Shown here: positions 9,998 through 18,574 of the stretch, one piece after another
Layout of the letters: each line of letters starts with the position of its first letter
Position numbering within the stretch: position 1 is the first letter of the stretch
From: JAOUFP01 sp963801505
GTDB lineage: Bacteria; Nitrospirota; Thermodesulfovibrionia; Thermodesulfovibrionales; UBA6898
Direction: 5' to 3'
DNA: 64,000 nt
Assembly: GCA_963801505.1 (NCBI GenBank)
Contig: CAWDEY010000017.1
Coordinates: forward strand, 62,001 to 126,000
Notes under the pieces: generated by a model
What the model saw: the letters and a program-made list of their open reading frames with translations, nothing else
Database searches by the model: none
Told to the model about the DNA's origin: nothing
Made by a program: the position numbers and the translations under genes

Positions 9998-10168
9998 CTA
10001 GTGCTGTACAAAGCTGGTAGACCCGTTGACTGCGGCAGAAGCATCCGTCTTGAAATTGAGCACGATCGTCTGTATTTTGGAGACCACTTCTTCAGTCGAA
10101 TAGTTCCTGATGATCTGTTCCAGATCGATGAAATGACCAGATAGCGCCGTAGGTGAAGGCACATCCAT
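9998..10168 (-). CDS. Small hypothetical ORF between the two giant genes
   Basis: A 56-codon frame from an ATG at 10168, 15 bp after the reconstructed end of gene B, to TAG at 9998. It begins MDVPSPTALSGHF and contains an amphipathic-looking stretch EEVVSKIQTIVLNFK. The only Shine-Dalgarno candidate is a weak AAGAAAACGG. I recognise no family. It could be a small accessory protein, a detached C-terminal extension of gene B, or chance. Most of the spacer between genes B and A is otherwise empty. Confidence 0.35.
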   Translation of the reverse strand: MDVPSPTALSGHFIDLEQIIRNYSTEEVVSKIQTIVLNFKTDASAAVNGSTSFVQH

Positions 10169-10182
10169 TGTCCGTTTTCTTT

Positions 10183-10590
10183 TTATTGTATTACCAGATT
10201 CCCCACTGTGACCGTCCCTTTACTGACGGTCATCGTACCGAATATCGTCGCATAGTCGCCGGCATGGAATACCCATGAAGAATCATAACCGCCTGTAAGC
10301 GTTACGGGCACGTCCAGATCGAAGGCCAGGCTCTCGTTGAACGTCGTTGCCTGGGCCTGAATGATATCTCCGCCCGACGCCGAGCTATAAGCAAGCTGAA
10401 GGGCGGAATAATATTCCGTGGTCGGGCCAATCTTTTTTACCGAGAGGCCGTAGGTGTATCCGTTACCTCCCTGCCCGTTCGTATAATGCTGGGAAATCTC
10501 AACGCCGGAAAGCGGCCTGTCATAGAGTGCTGTTTCGTCGACTCGCCCCTACAAAGTGATAGCCGTCATCCCGATCCAGCCAGCCTATGT
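10183..10590 (-). pseudogene. 3' end of giant gene B (out of frame with the main ORF)
   Basis: Read in the frame used after about 10543, this stretch encodes the end of a LamG domain and the tail. The tail ends GTVTVGNLVIQ at a TAA at 10183-10185, matching the end of gene A. Compared with gene A, gene B has one base fewer at about 10620 (CCGCC-GTG against CCGCCTGTG) and one base more at about 10543. The two indels compensate each other but create the premature stop at 10591. Either a sequence error or a real double lesion explains this. The final 75 residues differ from gene A enough to show it is a separate locus. Confidence 0.7.
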
Positions 10591-12789
10591 TCAGGGCGGC
10601 AGTGGTAGAATCAAATCCGCCGTGTAAACTTTATCCACCGACGTCTCTTCCACTGCATCGACATAGAGACGCACTTTGTTCGTGCCCGCGTCCCGGACCG
10701 CCACGATATGATGCCACTGCCCGTCCGTAAGGTCTGTACTGCCGTTCAATATGGCGATGTCTCCGTTCTTGTCTTTCAATACAAACGCGGCCGCGCCCCC
10801 GTCCGAACAGCCTATCCACCACTGAAGCGGAGTCGCCCCGTCACTCCTGCCCATAATCACCTGATCGCCGGAACAGGTGCTCGCCGCGTCGGTCTTCATC
10901 CAGAATTCGATGGAGAAACTGTCAGTCGCACCCCAGTCGAACGTGTTGTCGTCCGCCGCGCTCACCTGATTGGTCCCCGCGAACTCCTGGGCACCCCCTA
11001 TGATACCCGTCGTTGCAGTCGGACAGTTTGTACAGGTCGCATTATCAATCCCATAAAGGTCCTTGTAGGGTGAGCTCAACTCGTCAAGCTTCCAGTAGTG
11101 GATCATCCCGGCGGGCAAGGGCGGCACCACAGCCACCGATATGGTGAAAGGCTGGTCATTATAACCGGCCACGTTGCTCGCCCGGACGGTGACGCTTACG
11201 TCTCCAGCGGCTGAAGGCGTCCACTGGATCAATCCCGTCGTGCTGTCGATCGTCATGCCCACTGGATAGCCGTCAAGAAGACTATATGTCGGAGCAGGGT
11301 AGCCAGTGGCGTTTACATCGTATTGGTAAGGTTTGCCGACGTACACCGTCGTGACGGGCGTTGTGGTAATCGTCGGCGCTACCGAGGCGTCTACATGAAT
11401 AGTGAAACCCTGATCCGCCGGGGTACCAACACCGTTGCTCGCCCGGACGGTGACGCTTACGTCGACAGCGGCTGAAGGCGTCCACTGGATCAATCCCGTC
11501 GTACTGTCGATCGTCATTCCCACTGGATAGCCGGGAAGAAGGCTATAGGTGGGCGCAGGGTTGCCCATAGCGTCTACATCGTAGGTGTAGGGTACGCCGG
11601 TCGTTCCAGTCAAGATCGGAGAGGAAACGATCGTCGGAGCAATGTCTTCGCAGTATCCGGCATTGGATATCCCATACGTATAATGCTGGGAAATCTCAAG
11701 GCCGGAAAGCGGCCTGTTATATGTGGCGACTTCATCGATCGAGCCGATGAAGTGATAGCCGGCATCCCTGTGGAGCCACCCTATGTTCAGTGCGGCGGTG
11801 GCGGAATCGAAGCCGCTGTTATACGTTATCGTCGTGGTGGACTCCTGCTGCCCGTCCACATAGAGACTGATAACTCCCGTGCCAGCGTCTCTGACAGCGG
11901 CAATATGATGCCAGTTGCCGTCTGTCAGCTCCTTTGTCCCCGATAAAATGGCCGAATCACCCGACTTATCTATCAGTACCAATGCTGCCTGACCCGAGGT
12001 GTCCCAGCAGCCTATCCACCACTGCAGCTGGCTAGAGTCGTCATTCCTCCCCACAATCACCTGATCGCCGGAGCAGGTGCTCGCCGGGTCGGTCTTCATC
12101 CAGACCTCGATAGAGAAGCTGTCTGCCGCATCCCAGTCGAGCGTATTGTCGTCTGCTGCGCTCACCTGATTGGTCCCATTAAATAGTTGCGCGCCGTTTA
12201 TTCTACCCGCTGTCGCAGAGGGGCAATCCGTACAGGTTGCATCATCCCCATAGAAATCCTTGTAAGGCGAGCCGCCCGTCTCATCGAGCTTCCAGTAGTG
12301 AGACATGTCTGACGGACAGTCGACCACGTTCAATGTATAACTCTGGGTGGCCGGTGTACCTATGCCGTTGTCGGCATGAATTTCGACACTGTAAACGCCC
12401 GATGCGCCGGGTGTCCCGGAGGTAATACCTGTAATTGAGTCAATATTCATCCAGGCCGGAGCATCCGCTATCCCCTTATTGAGGGTGTACGCAGGTACCG
12501 GGTTTCCGCTCGCGTCGGCATCATAGACATAGGGGTGCCCCACCGGGGTAACGGTAATGGGAGTCGATGTAAACAGAGGTGCTACTTCCATACAAACCGG
12601 CAGAAATTCTTTCAGCGCACTAAACCACGGGCCGGCCATCTTGTTATACCCGGCCTGTGTGGGATGGAGGAGGCCGGACATGTCGTCGGGGTAGATGAGA
12701 GCATGTTCTTCGTCGACGATAATGATTTTATCTCCATTGGCTATCCGATTTTGGGCCATTGCCAGTACCGCATTATTGTAATCCGTCAC
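10591..12789 (-). CDS. Giant gene B, middle/C-terminal piece (SGNH hydrolase end, Ig-like, two LamG)
   Basis: A 732-aa open frame that continues the upstream piece. Residues 1-65 finish an SGNH/GDSL hydrolase: DYNNAVLAMAQNRI, and GLLHPTQAGYNKMA carrying the His of the Asp-x-x-His catalytic block. Then follow a He_PIG repeat, LamG domain 2 (SHYWKLDE), two more He_PIG repeats and LamG domain 3, which ends in frame-shifted nonsense (ADLILPLPP) at 10591. The apparent GTG start at 12789 is in mid-domain, so this is not an independent gene. DNA at 10370-11517 is almost identical to gene A at 6143-7297. Confidence 0.7.
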   Translation of the reverse strand: MTDYNNAVLAMAQNRIANGDKIIIVDEEHALIYPDDMSGLLHPTQAGYNKMAGPWFSALKEFLPVCMEVAPLFTSTPITVTPVGHPYVYDADASGNPVPAYTLNKGIADAPAWMNIDSITGITSGTPGASGVYSVEIHADNGIGTPATQSYTLNVVDCPSDMSHYWKLDETGGSPYKDFYGDDATCTDCPSATAGRINGAQLFNGTNQVSAADDNTLDWDAADSFSIEVWMKTDPASTCSGDQVIVGRNDDSSQLQWWIGCWDTSGQAALVLIDKSGDSAILSGTKELTDGNWHHIAAVRDAGTGVISLYVDGQQESTTTITYNSGFDSATAALNIGWLHRDAGYHFIGSIDEVATYNRPLSGLEISQHYTYGISNAGYCEDIAPTIVSSPILTGTTGVPYTYDVDAMGNPAPTYSLLPGYPVGMTIDSTTGLIQWTPSAAVDVSVTVRASNGVGTPADQGFTIHVDASVAPTITTTPVTTVYVGKPYQYDVNATGYPAPTYSLLDGYPVGMTIDSTTGLIQWTPSAAGDVSVTVRASNVAGYNDQPFTISVAVVPPLPAGMIHYWKLDELSSPYKDLYGIDNATCTNCPTATTGIIGGAQEFAGTNQVSAADDNTFDWGATDSFSIEFWMKTDAASTCSGDQVIMGRSDGATPLQWWIGCSDGGAAAFVLKDKNGDIAILNGSTDLTDGQWHHIVAVRDAGTNKVRLYVDAVEETSVDKVYTADLILPLPP

Positions 12790-14051
12790 CGCCGGCGTAA
12801 CCGGACTTTTCGTTGATGATAAGCGCGAGGAGAACGGTTACATTCTCGGCTATATCTGTCGATCTCATCCAGTATCGCCGCAATCTCATTAGCGTCCGCT
12901 CCGTTATTATCGACATCATTGGTGCCGATATGAAGCAAGACCACATCGGCAGGTTTATTTGTTAACCAGCCATAGATATCAGTTACAACCTGGCCTGACC
13001 CATAAGGGCCGGCCGCCATGTAGCCGGCATGCCCTTCATGGTCGATATCGAAGGAAGGAAGAAGGGCAGATCCGGACTGCAAACTTCCGACGAAATCAAA
13101 GTCATAGCCTGCCCCCGTTAAATCCCAGTAGAGTTTTTCCCGATACGACGCCATATAGTTCGGATCGGTTATCAGATCATTGTTCCCCTCTGTTATCGAA
13201 TCTCCCGCAGGCATGATCCTCACCGGCGAAGCACACATATCGCAGTATCCGCGTGACAAATAATAATGAGAAAGTATCTCGGTCTCGGTCAGTGCCCTGC
13301 TGTATAAAGCGACCTCGTCGATTGCTCCGGTGAAGTGATAGCCGTCGTCCCGATCCAGCCAGCCTATGTTCAGGGCTGCGGTGGCAGAATCAAAACCGTC
13401 AGCATACGTTATCGTCGTCGAAGCCTCATTCACTCCGTCCACATAGAGGCGGACCTCGGTCGACCCCGCGTCTCTGACCGCCACAATATGGTGCCACAGA
13501 CCGTCGGTCAGGGCTCTTGTTCCTGAAAGAACAGCCTCATTACCAGACATATCTTTAAGGACAAAGGTGGCTTGACCCGTAGTGTCCCAGCACCCCACCC
13601 ACCACTGAAGCTGGGAGGCCGGCGGGTCGCTGACAATGTCGTTTCTGCCCACGATCACCTGGTTTCCCGAGCAAGTGCTTCCCGCGTCCGTTTTTACCCA
13701 CGCCTCCACGGAAAAACTGTCCGCAGCACCCCAGTCGAACGTGCTGTTGGCCGCTGCGCTCACCTGATTGGCCACCGTGAACTCCTGCGCGCTTATGATG
13801 CCTGTGATGCCTGTCGTCGCGGTCGGACAGTTTACACAGGTCGCGCTGACGCTTCCTACTGAATCAGCAAAGGTCGTCCCTGCTGTTTCGCCGAGCCCCC
13901 AGTAATTCGTAATACCTACCGGACAGCCCGGAGGTGATGCGGCGAGTGCCGTCCCGCCCGGATTAAAAAGGAGGCTTAGCAGACATAGCATCGTCGCCGA
14001 TAAGGCCGGCCCAATTCTTTTAATACTTGTTCTGAACATTCTCATTTTCAT
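12786..14051 (-). CDS. Giant gene B, N-terminal piece (signal peptide, LamG, SGNH/GDSL hydrolase)
   Basis: A 421-aa frame with a GGGGGAAA Shine-Dalgarno. Residues 1-38 are a signal peptide (SATMLCLLSLLF then ALAASPP). Residues 45-265 are a LamG domain (TNYWGLGE through NIGWLDRDDGYHF). From about 285 an SGNH hydrolase begins: RIMPAGDSITEGNND (block I, nucleophile Ser), GHAGYMA, and VVLLHIGTNDV (block III, Asn). After EIDRYSREC the frame is lost. Residues resembling VTVLLALIINEK are in a second frame and KSPVTPAVTDYNN in the third. Two single-base indels at about 12845 and 12812 therefore separate it from the following ORF. The intact protein would be an exported esterase or deacetylase fused to lectin-like modules, acting on extracellular glycan. 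Confidence 0.75.
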   Translation of the reverse strand: MKMRMFRTSIKRIGPALSATMLCLLSLLFNPGGTALAASPPGCPVGITNYWGLGETAGTTFADSVGSVSATCVNCPTATTGITGIISAQEFTVANQVSAAANSTFDWGAADSFSVEAWVKTDAGSTCSGNQVIVGRNDIVSDPPASQLQWWVGCWDTTGQATFVLKDMSGNEAVLSGTRALTDGLWHHIVAVRDAGSTEVRLYVDGVNEASTTITYADGFDSATAALNIGWLDRDDGYHFTGAIDEVALYSRALTETEILSHYYLSRGYCDMCASPVRIMPAGDSITEGNNDLITDPNYMASYREKLYWDLTGAGYDFDFVGSLQSGSALLPSFDIDHEGHAGYMAAGPYGSGQVVTDIYGWLTNKPADVVLLHIGTNDVDNNGADANEIAAILDEIDRYSRECNRSPRAYHQRKVRLRRR

Positions 14052-14120
14052 TTTCCCCCATTTTGGTTTAGAACTCGGTATAATTTTTCGACCGATAAGT
14101 ACGTAATCCGTAATTCGGTT

Positions 14121-14876
14121 TCAGAGTCTCGCTGTTCTGTATCGCTTATATGTCCCGATTTTTGAATCGAAACGCCACATGCACCTGCTTACGCTGCCGT
14201 GCTTGAACAATTCGGGGACGGTAACAAAACGATACTTTCCGCTGACCCGTTCAAGGAACATGTCAAGCGCCGCCAGCATCTGCACCCTGTCCTCGGCACC
14301 TTCCACAATGGTATCCCAAAGCGAATCATGAAGAAGAATGATACTTCCCGGCTTAAGGGCCCCTTCAAGTTTCTCCAACATCCACTGAGAATCATTTAAT
14401 TGCCAATCAAATGCGAGCATATTCCAGATGACGACTTTCTCTCTGAGCAAAAAGGCATCGAGGCGCGAGACCGCACTCTGATCACCATATGGGGGACGGA
14501 ACAATCTCTGTCCATAAGGAGCGATCGCTTCTGCGCATGCACGTATTTGCCGGCGTCTTTCCCGCCCACTGATCGCGCGAAATGAAGGGTGGTCCCACGA
14601 ATGATTGCCGATTGCATGCCCCCCGTCTGCGACCTGCCGGACAAGTTCCGGGTAATGTTTTGCCGCCTTGCCGATCATAAAAAAAGTTGCATGCGCATCG
14701 TGCTTTCTTAATATTTCAAGCAGTTTGGGAGTAAAATCAGGATCGGGACCGTCATCAAAGGTGAGCGCGGCAACGGGCTCCGAAGTTGAGACATGAGTGA
14801 TGGTCCCCATAATGCGTACTGCAATGGCCCTTAAGAGTGAGCGTGGTATCCTGCCTAAGTTCACTATTCCTCCCAT
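14121..14876 (-). CDS. Polysaccharide deacetylase (NodB homology domain)
   Basis: A 251-aa carbohydrate esterase 4-type protein. Motif 1 is ALTFDDGPDPDFTP with catalytic and metal-binding Asp residues. Motif 2 is GNHSWDHP, the H-x3-H metal ligands. Motif 3 is LFRPPYGDQS. LLHDSLWDT carries the C-terminal catalytic His. No clear signal peptide is present, although the first 25 residues are basic and hydrophobic (SLLRAIAVRI), so it could be membrane-attached. It likely removes N-acetyl groups from a lipid-linked or polymeric glycan. It sits 21 bp after the preceding glycosyltransferase and 69 bp before gene B. Confidence 0.9.
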   Translation of the reverse strand: MGGIVNLGRIPRSLLRAIAVRIMGTITHVSTSEPVAALTFDDGPDPDFTPKLLEILRKHDAHATFFMIGKAAKHYPELVRQVADGGHAIGNHSWDHPSFRAISGRERRRQIRACAEAIAPYGQRLFRPPYGDQSAVSRLDAFLLREKVVIWNMLAFDWQLNDSQWMLEKLEGALKPGSIILLHDSLWDTIVEGAEDRVQMLAALDMFLERVSGKYRFVTVPELFKHGSVSRCMWRFDSKIGTYKRYRTARL

Positions 14877-14897
14877 AGCAAATCCGGAATACGCCGA

Positions 14898-15773
14898 TCA
14901 CAGCGCAAAGATTCTATATTTGATGCTGCCTTGCACTCGCCCCACATGCCACCCCCATTGCCAGGCCCAATACGCCTTTCCTTCCATATCCCGAAGGCGC
15001 TTTACATTCTTGGCGGCGTACCTGATAAAGTCAATATAGGAAAACACTCCCTGTTTCCATGAAAGCCTGGGCATACCCAATGGAAGGTATCTCTTGTAAA
15101 TCTTAACGTTATATTCACCCCAACGGGATGCCTGCCTGTAGATATCCTTCAGGGAAGTCTTGAAACGTACATGTATAAGAGCATCGGGGACGAAACGGAG
15201 CTCGATATTCTCGAGCTGAATTCTCCAGCAATAGTCAGTATCCTCGAGCAGGAGCATGGATTCATCAAAACCTCCGACAGATTCATGAATCGACCGCTTA
15301 ACGCCTATAGTACTTCCTCCTGCGTGGGGGAGATAAGGTGGATAATCATATCGTGGCACGCCCGATGCTTGAGAATTTCCGCGGCTCTTAAGTACCCAGG
15401 ATGGATTCAGCTTTTCAGTGTCCATACGACATGCGACAAAATCATATTTTGACAGTGCACTTCCCATAGCGGAAACCCAGCCAGGGGCTACCTCGTCATC
15501 CGCATCACAGAAGACGAGTGATTCGCCGAGAGCATTCCTGGCGCCTACATTTTTGGCGTGAGCCTGTCCACGTTTATCGGATGCGTCCACAATCCGAAGT
15601 CCGGCGAGACGATTGCGATATTGCTCGACGATCTCCATCGAGTTATCCGTCGATCCGTTGTCGGAGACGACGACCTCCCATGGTTCCGACCAGTCCTGCC
15701 GCGCAAGGGCTTCAAGCTGAACGGCAATTGTTTCGGCTCCATTGAAACACGGGATTATTACACTAAGCTCCAC
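14898..15773 (-). CDS. Glycosyltransferase family 2
   Basis: A 291-aa GT2: MELSVIIPCFNGAETI, VVSDNGSTDNSMEI, GQAHAKNVGARNAL and the metal-site VFCDADDEV. The later FDESMLLLEDTDYCWRIQ is the acceptor/ED motif. The ATG at 15773 lies inside the last 16 bp of the preceding surface-carbohydrate gene, so the two are coupled. Substrate unknown. Confidence 0.9.
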   Translation of the reverse strand: MELSVIIPCFNGAETIAVQLEALARQDWSEPWEVVVSDNGSTDNSMEIVEQYRNRLAGLRIVDASDKRGQAHAKNVGARNALGESLVFCDADDEVAPGWVSAMGSALSKYDFVACRMDTEKLNPSWVLKSRGNSQASGVPRYDYPPYLPHAGGSTIGVKRSIHESVGGFDESMLLLEDTDYCWRIQLENIELRFVPDALIHVRFKTSLKDIYRQASRWGEYNVKIYKRYLPLGMPRLSWKQGVFSYIDFIRYAAKNVKRLRDMEGKAYWAWQWGWHVGRVQGSIKYRIFAL

Positions 15774-16153
15774 TCTGCCACCTCATCTTTCGTACACGTC
15801 ATGCCTGGTTCGGTATTCTCGGGATGGTTGAGGCACCCTTTCCACCTTTCGACCCTCTGTTGAATTTCCTCTTCGCTCAGGTGATCATTTTCATGAATCT
15901 TCAGCATAAGTCCCGGCGTGTTCCATCGGCTTTTCTTATACCGGACTCTGCGATATTCGAAGAGAAGCCACTTCGGCAAGCTGAAGAACGCTCTCTGGAG
16001 CAACCTTTCTGGAAACGCCGATTGCCGCAGATCAACTTTTTTCGCCTCCGTAATTACCCTTCTCGGGGAAAACGGCGGAGTTTGCGCTTCACCTCGGCGG
16101 ATCTTGGCAAAAAACTCCGCAATGTTCCAGATGGGGTCCCCGTGCGCCAGCAT
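15758..16153 (-). CDS. Surface carbohydrate biosynthesis protein, C-terminal piece after frameshift
   Basis: A 131-aa frame continuing the gene immediately upstream. The same frame is open further upstream, where it reads NELGAWARAG before the ATG at 16153. It therefore joins the upstream gene at about 16220, where a single-base indel breaks the reading frame. It contains basic and aromatic residues (PKWLLFEYRRVRYKKSRW) typical of this family's C-terminus. It is not an independent gene. Confidence 0.65.
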   Translation of the reverse strand: MLAHGDPIWNIAEFFAKIRRGEAQTPPFSPRRVITEAKKVDLRQSAFPERLLQRAFFSLPKWLLFEYRRVRYKKSRWNTPGLMLKIHENDHLSEEEIQQRVERWKGCLNHPENTEPGMTCTKDEVAEWSLV

Positions 16154-17184
16154 TCCAGCTCTTGCCCAGGCCCCCAGCTCGTTGCCGTTGCCAGTGGACC
16201 TCGTAATCGAGGACAGACGCGCCTCAACTGTTCGCCGGTGGTGACACGGTCGACGTGCTGATGCCAGTCAACGTGGAGAAGTTCCGGCATTGGATATGGC
16301 TCAAGCATACGAGAGATCTTACCAGCGAGGGACGCCTCGATGAGGCTTGTGCTGTAAAACGAGATGACGACATTGCTGGCCATGATCCATTCGCGTATGC
16401 TCTCTTCCTTGATGATATGCAAACGAGCTGGGACCTCTCCGATTATATCCTGCACCGCATTTTTGAAATCATCAAGAGGTATAGCCGGCCTCGGACGGAC
16501 TATGAGCTCAACATCGTGGTCCCGCGCTATCGAAGCACACCATTTCATAGTCTCTTCGAGAGTCAGACGAGCAAGTCGTCGCATGGTATTAGCCTCCTCA
16601 AGGCTAATACCTCTTTCCAGCCAATCCGTCCTGACCTGATGATCAGGGGTGAACGCATATCCGAAGTTTTCAGGGAAAAAGATCCACTTCTTACCTGCAT
16701 CAAGGCTATACTGCTCTGCCAAGTCGGCACGCACCTTAAAAAAACCGCTATAAGGCGATTCGTACAACTTATAAGCAGGATTTCCGTTTATAAAAATATT
16801 TTTTTCGGGCACCCCTATGGCTTTCAAGGAGTCGGCCCATTTGTCGCTCCATGCATGATGAATCACATATTTGAGAACGAACTCATCCCTGGGCATTTTC
16901 CGTTTTACCGTTCCTCTCGATAAGAACTGCTCCCATGCCAGGTTAAAATAGACCGCTTTGCGCCAATCGTAAAGGAGCAGGTCCCAGTCTGTCATGACGA
17001 TAGCGGAAGGCATAGCAACGATTTTTGGCCGATAGCGCCTCAAAGCTCGGGAAAGCCCGCTCGGCCAGTGCTCGAACTCCACCCGTAATCCATAATGCTG
17101 CTCCGCGATGGCCTTTATCGCGCAGGCCACGTCCAACTCGCGGGCGACATGCTCGTAAAAAATAATGACATCAAGGTCTTCCAT
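16054..17184 (-). CDS. Surface carbohydrate biosynthesis protein (glycosyltransferase-like), N-terminal piece
   Basis: A GT-B-like protein of the surface carbohydrate biosynthesis family often found next to neuA/neuB/neuC. Seen here: DVIIFYEHVARELDVACAIK, IFINGNPAYKLY, KWIFFPENFGYAF, and VVISFYSTSLIEASLAGK, a nucleotide-sugar-binding-type segment. The ATG at 17184 with AGGAAAG upstream is preferred over a GTG at 17205. After about residue 320 (TTGEQLR) the frame turns into unlikely Arg/Trp-rich sequence. The true C-terminus is in the frame that ends at 15758, giving a reconstructed length of about 475 aa. It is probably involved in attaching or processing the nonulosonic acid made by the adjacent genes. 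Confidence 0.75.
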   Translation of the reverse strand: MEDLDVIIFYEHVARELDVACAIKAIAEQHYGLRVEFEHWPSGLSRALRRYRPKIVAMPSAIVMTDWDLLLYDWRKAVYFNLAWEQFLSRGTVKRKMPRDEFVLKYVIHHAWSDKWADSLKAIGVPEKNIFINGNPAYKLYESPYSGFFKVRADLAEQYSLDAGKKWIFFPENFGYAFTPDHQVRTDWLERGISLEEANTMRRLARLTLEETMKWCASIARDHDVELIVRPRPAIPLDDFKNAVQDIIGEVPARLHIIKEESIREWIMASNVVISFYSTSLIEASLAGKISRMLEPYPMPELLHVDWHQHVDRVTTGEQLRRVCPRLRGPLATATSWGPGQELECWRTGTPSGTLRSFLPRSAEVKRKLRRFPREG

Positions 17185-17247
17185 AGGTTCTTTCCTTTCC
17201 CGCACGTCTCAGAGATCTTCCCTAACAGTTCGTCCGCAGGCAGTGAT

Positions 17248-17403
17248 TTAGTCCGTACTAGTCAAAAAAGAGGTGGACAAACGACTCCCTCCGGCCACTC
17301 GGACGGCATATTGGCTAAAATGCTCCTTCCCGACAAACCCTATCTTTTTCCGGGGAATCCCTTTTGGACCGCCGCGAGCGGGTATGATGTCAAGTGTTCT
17401 CAT
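17248..17403 (-). pseudogene. N-terminal remnant of an acylneuraminate cytidylyltransferase
   Basis: A 51-codon frame starting MRTLDIIPARGGPKGIP, which is the nucleotide-binding opening of NeuA/LegF-type CMP-nonulosonate synthetases. It stops right after TSFLTSTD, the point where intact members continue with the CTP- and sugar-binding domain. The full paralog is at 19765-20472 and differs in sequence (ILAVVPARSGSKG), so this is not a recent copy. It lies 13 bp after the neuC stop. Confidence 0.65.
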
Positions 17404-17416
17404 TTTCCATGTCCCT

Positions 17417-18574
17417 CTAGTAGAAGAGCCTCTTATCGGCCTGCAGTGGTACGGTGGCCAGGAGGTCCGCGATACGTTGCCCGGCCCTGCCATCACCGTA
17501 CAAGGGTTCCGAAGGATAACGGCCGTTGTTGCGATGTCTCTCAATCGCACCTGCAATCTGTTGGCGGTCGTAGTCCACGTCGACAACATTTCTCCCACGT
17601 TCGCGCCCAGCCTGTCGTGTGCCGATGTTGACGGCCGGCACGCCCAGGAAAGCACATTCTCTGATCGCCACGCTGGAGTTCCCCACAATGCAACGACCGT
17701 TATAGAGGAGCCGCAGGAAATCCTGTGATGCCACATGCTTGAAAAAGTGAACACGGGCCGCCGGGTTGATTTCACGAAACGACCGAATCCCTTTCGATGT
17801 GCCGTCCGAACCGGCATCGACGTTGGGCCAGAACCAAAGTGCGGGAACGCCGCAGTCGCGCACTGCAAGAAGCGTCTCATTCACGTGGCTCCTCGCTTCC
17901 TCGTACTCCGTAGTGACGGGGTGTTGCAGCACGACAATATACTCGTCAGAGAGATCAATACTCGCTCCGACGCCCCCATATTTCCCAAGCGGGTCAAAGT
18001 CAAGCTCAGGTCTCTCCAGAACGGAGGCCGCCAGGTCAATAGACGGACAACCGGTCAGAAAAACGGTTTTTGGGTCCTCGCCCATCCGCACTACCCGCTC
18101 GGCAGCCTTTGCCGTCGAGACAAAGTGAAGGTTGGAGAGTTTCGTCACCGCATGCCGGACCTTTTCGTCAATGGAGCCGGTCACCTCACCTCCCTGAACA
18201 TGGGCAACCGGGATATTCATATAGGACGCAGCAATTGCTGTAGCGATGGTCTCGTAGCGATCAGCGATCGTTACCACGACGTTCGGCTTCAAGTTGTCAA
18301 AAACAGTTGCGAGTTCCATCAACCCCAATCCGGTTGTCTTAGCCATGGTGGCCAAATTCTCCCCGTCCAGAACCATGTATACACGAGAGGCGATCCTGAA
18401 CCCGTCGCGTTCCATTACGCTGACGGCATTCCCATACCGGTCAAGCAAGGCCGAAGCGGCTACCACGAGCTGCAACTCGAGGTCCGGGTGCTCATCTATT
18501 GCCTGCAGGGCAGTCTTGATTCGACTGTAACTCGGCCTCGCGGTCACAACCACGCATATTTTACGTCGTTCCAT
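17417..18574 (-). CDS. neuC: UDP-N-acetylglucosamine 2-epimerase (hydrolysing), NeuC/LegG family
   Basis: A 385-aa GT-B fold epimerase: KICVVVTARPSYSRIKTAL, TIADRYETIATAIAA, HVQGGEVTGSIDEKVRH and FVSTAKAAERVVRMGE. The C-terminal GNSSVAIREC and VPAVNIGTRQAGR form the UDP-binding region. The GGEVTGSIDE and RQAGRERGRNV segments are characteristic of hydrolysing NeuC-type rather than WecB-type enzymes. It converts UDP-GlcNAc (or a UDP-diacetyl-bacillosamine-like sugar) to the free ManNAc-like sugar used by NeuB. The ATG at 18574 overlaps the end of neuB by 14 bp. Whether the final product is sialic or legionaminic acid cannot be decided from sequence. Confidence 0.9.
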   Translation of the reverse strand: MERRKICVVVTARPSYSRIKTALQAIDEHPDLELQLVVAASALLDRYGNAVSVMERDGFRIASRVYMVLDGENLATMAKTTGLGLMELATVFDNLKPNVVVTIADRYETIATAIAASYMNIPVAHVQGGEVTGSIDEKVRHAVTKLSNLHFVSTAKAAERVVRMGEDPKTVFLTGCPSIDLAASVLERPELDFDPLGKYGGVGASIDLSDEYIVVLQHPVTTEYEEARSHVNETLLAVRDCGVPALWFWPNVDAGSDGTSKGIRSFREINPAARVHFFKHVASQDFLRLLYNGRCIVGNSSVAIRECAFLGVPAVNIGTRQAGRERGRNVVDVDYDRQQIAGAIERHRNNGRYPSEPLYGDGRAGQRIADLLATVPLQADKRLFY

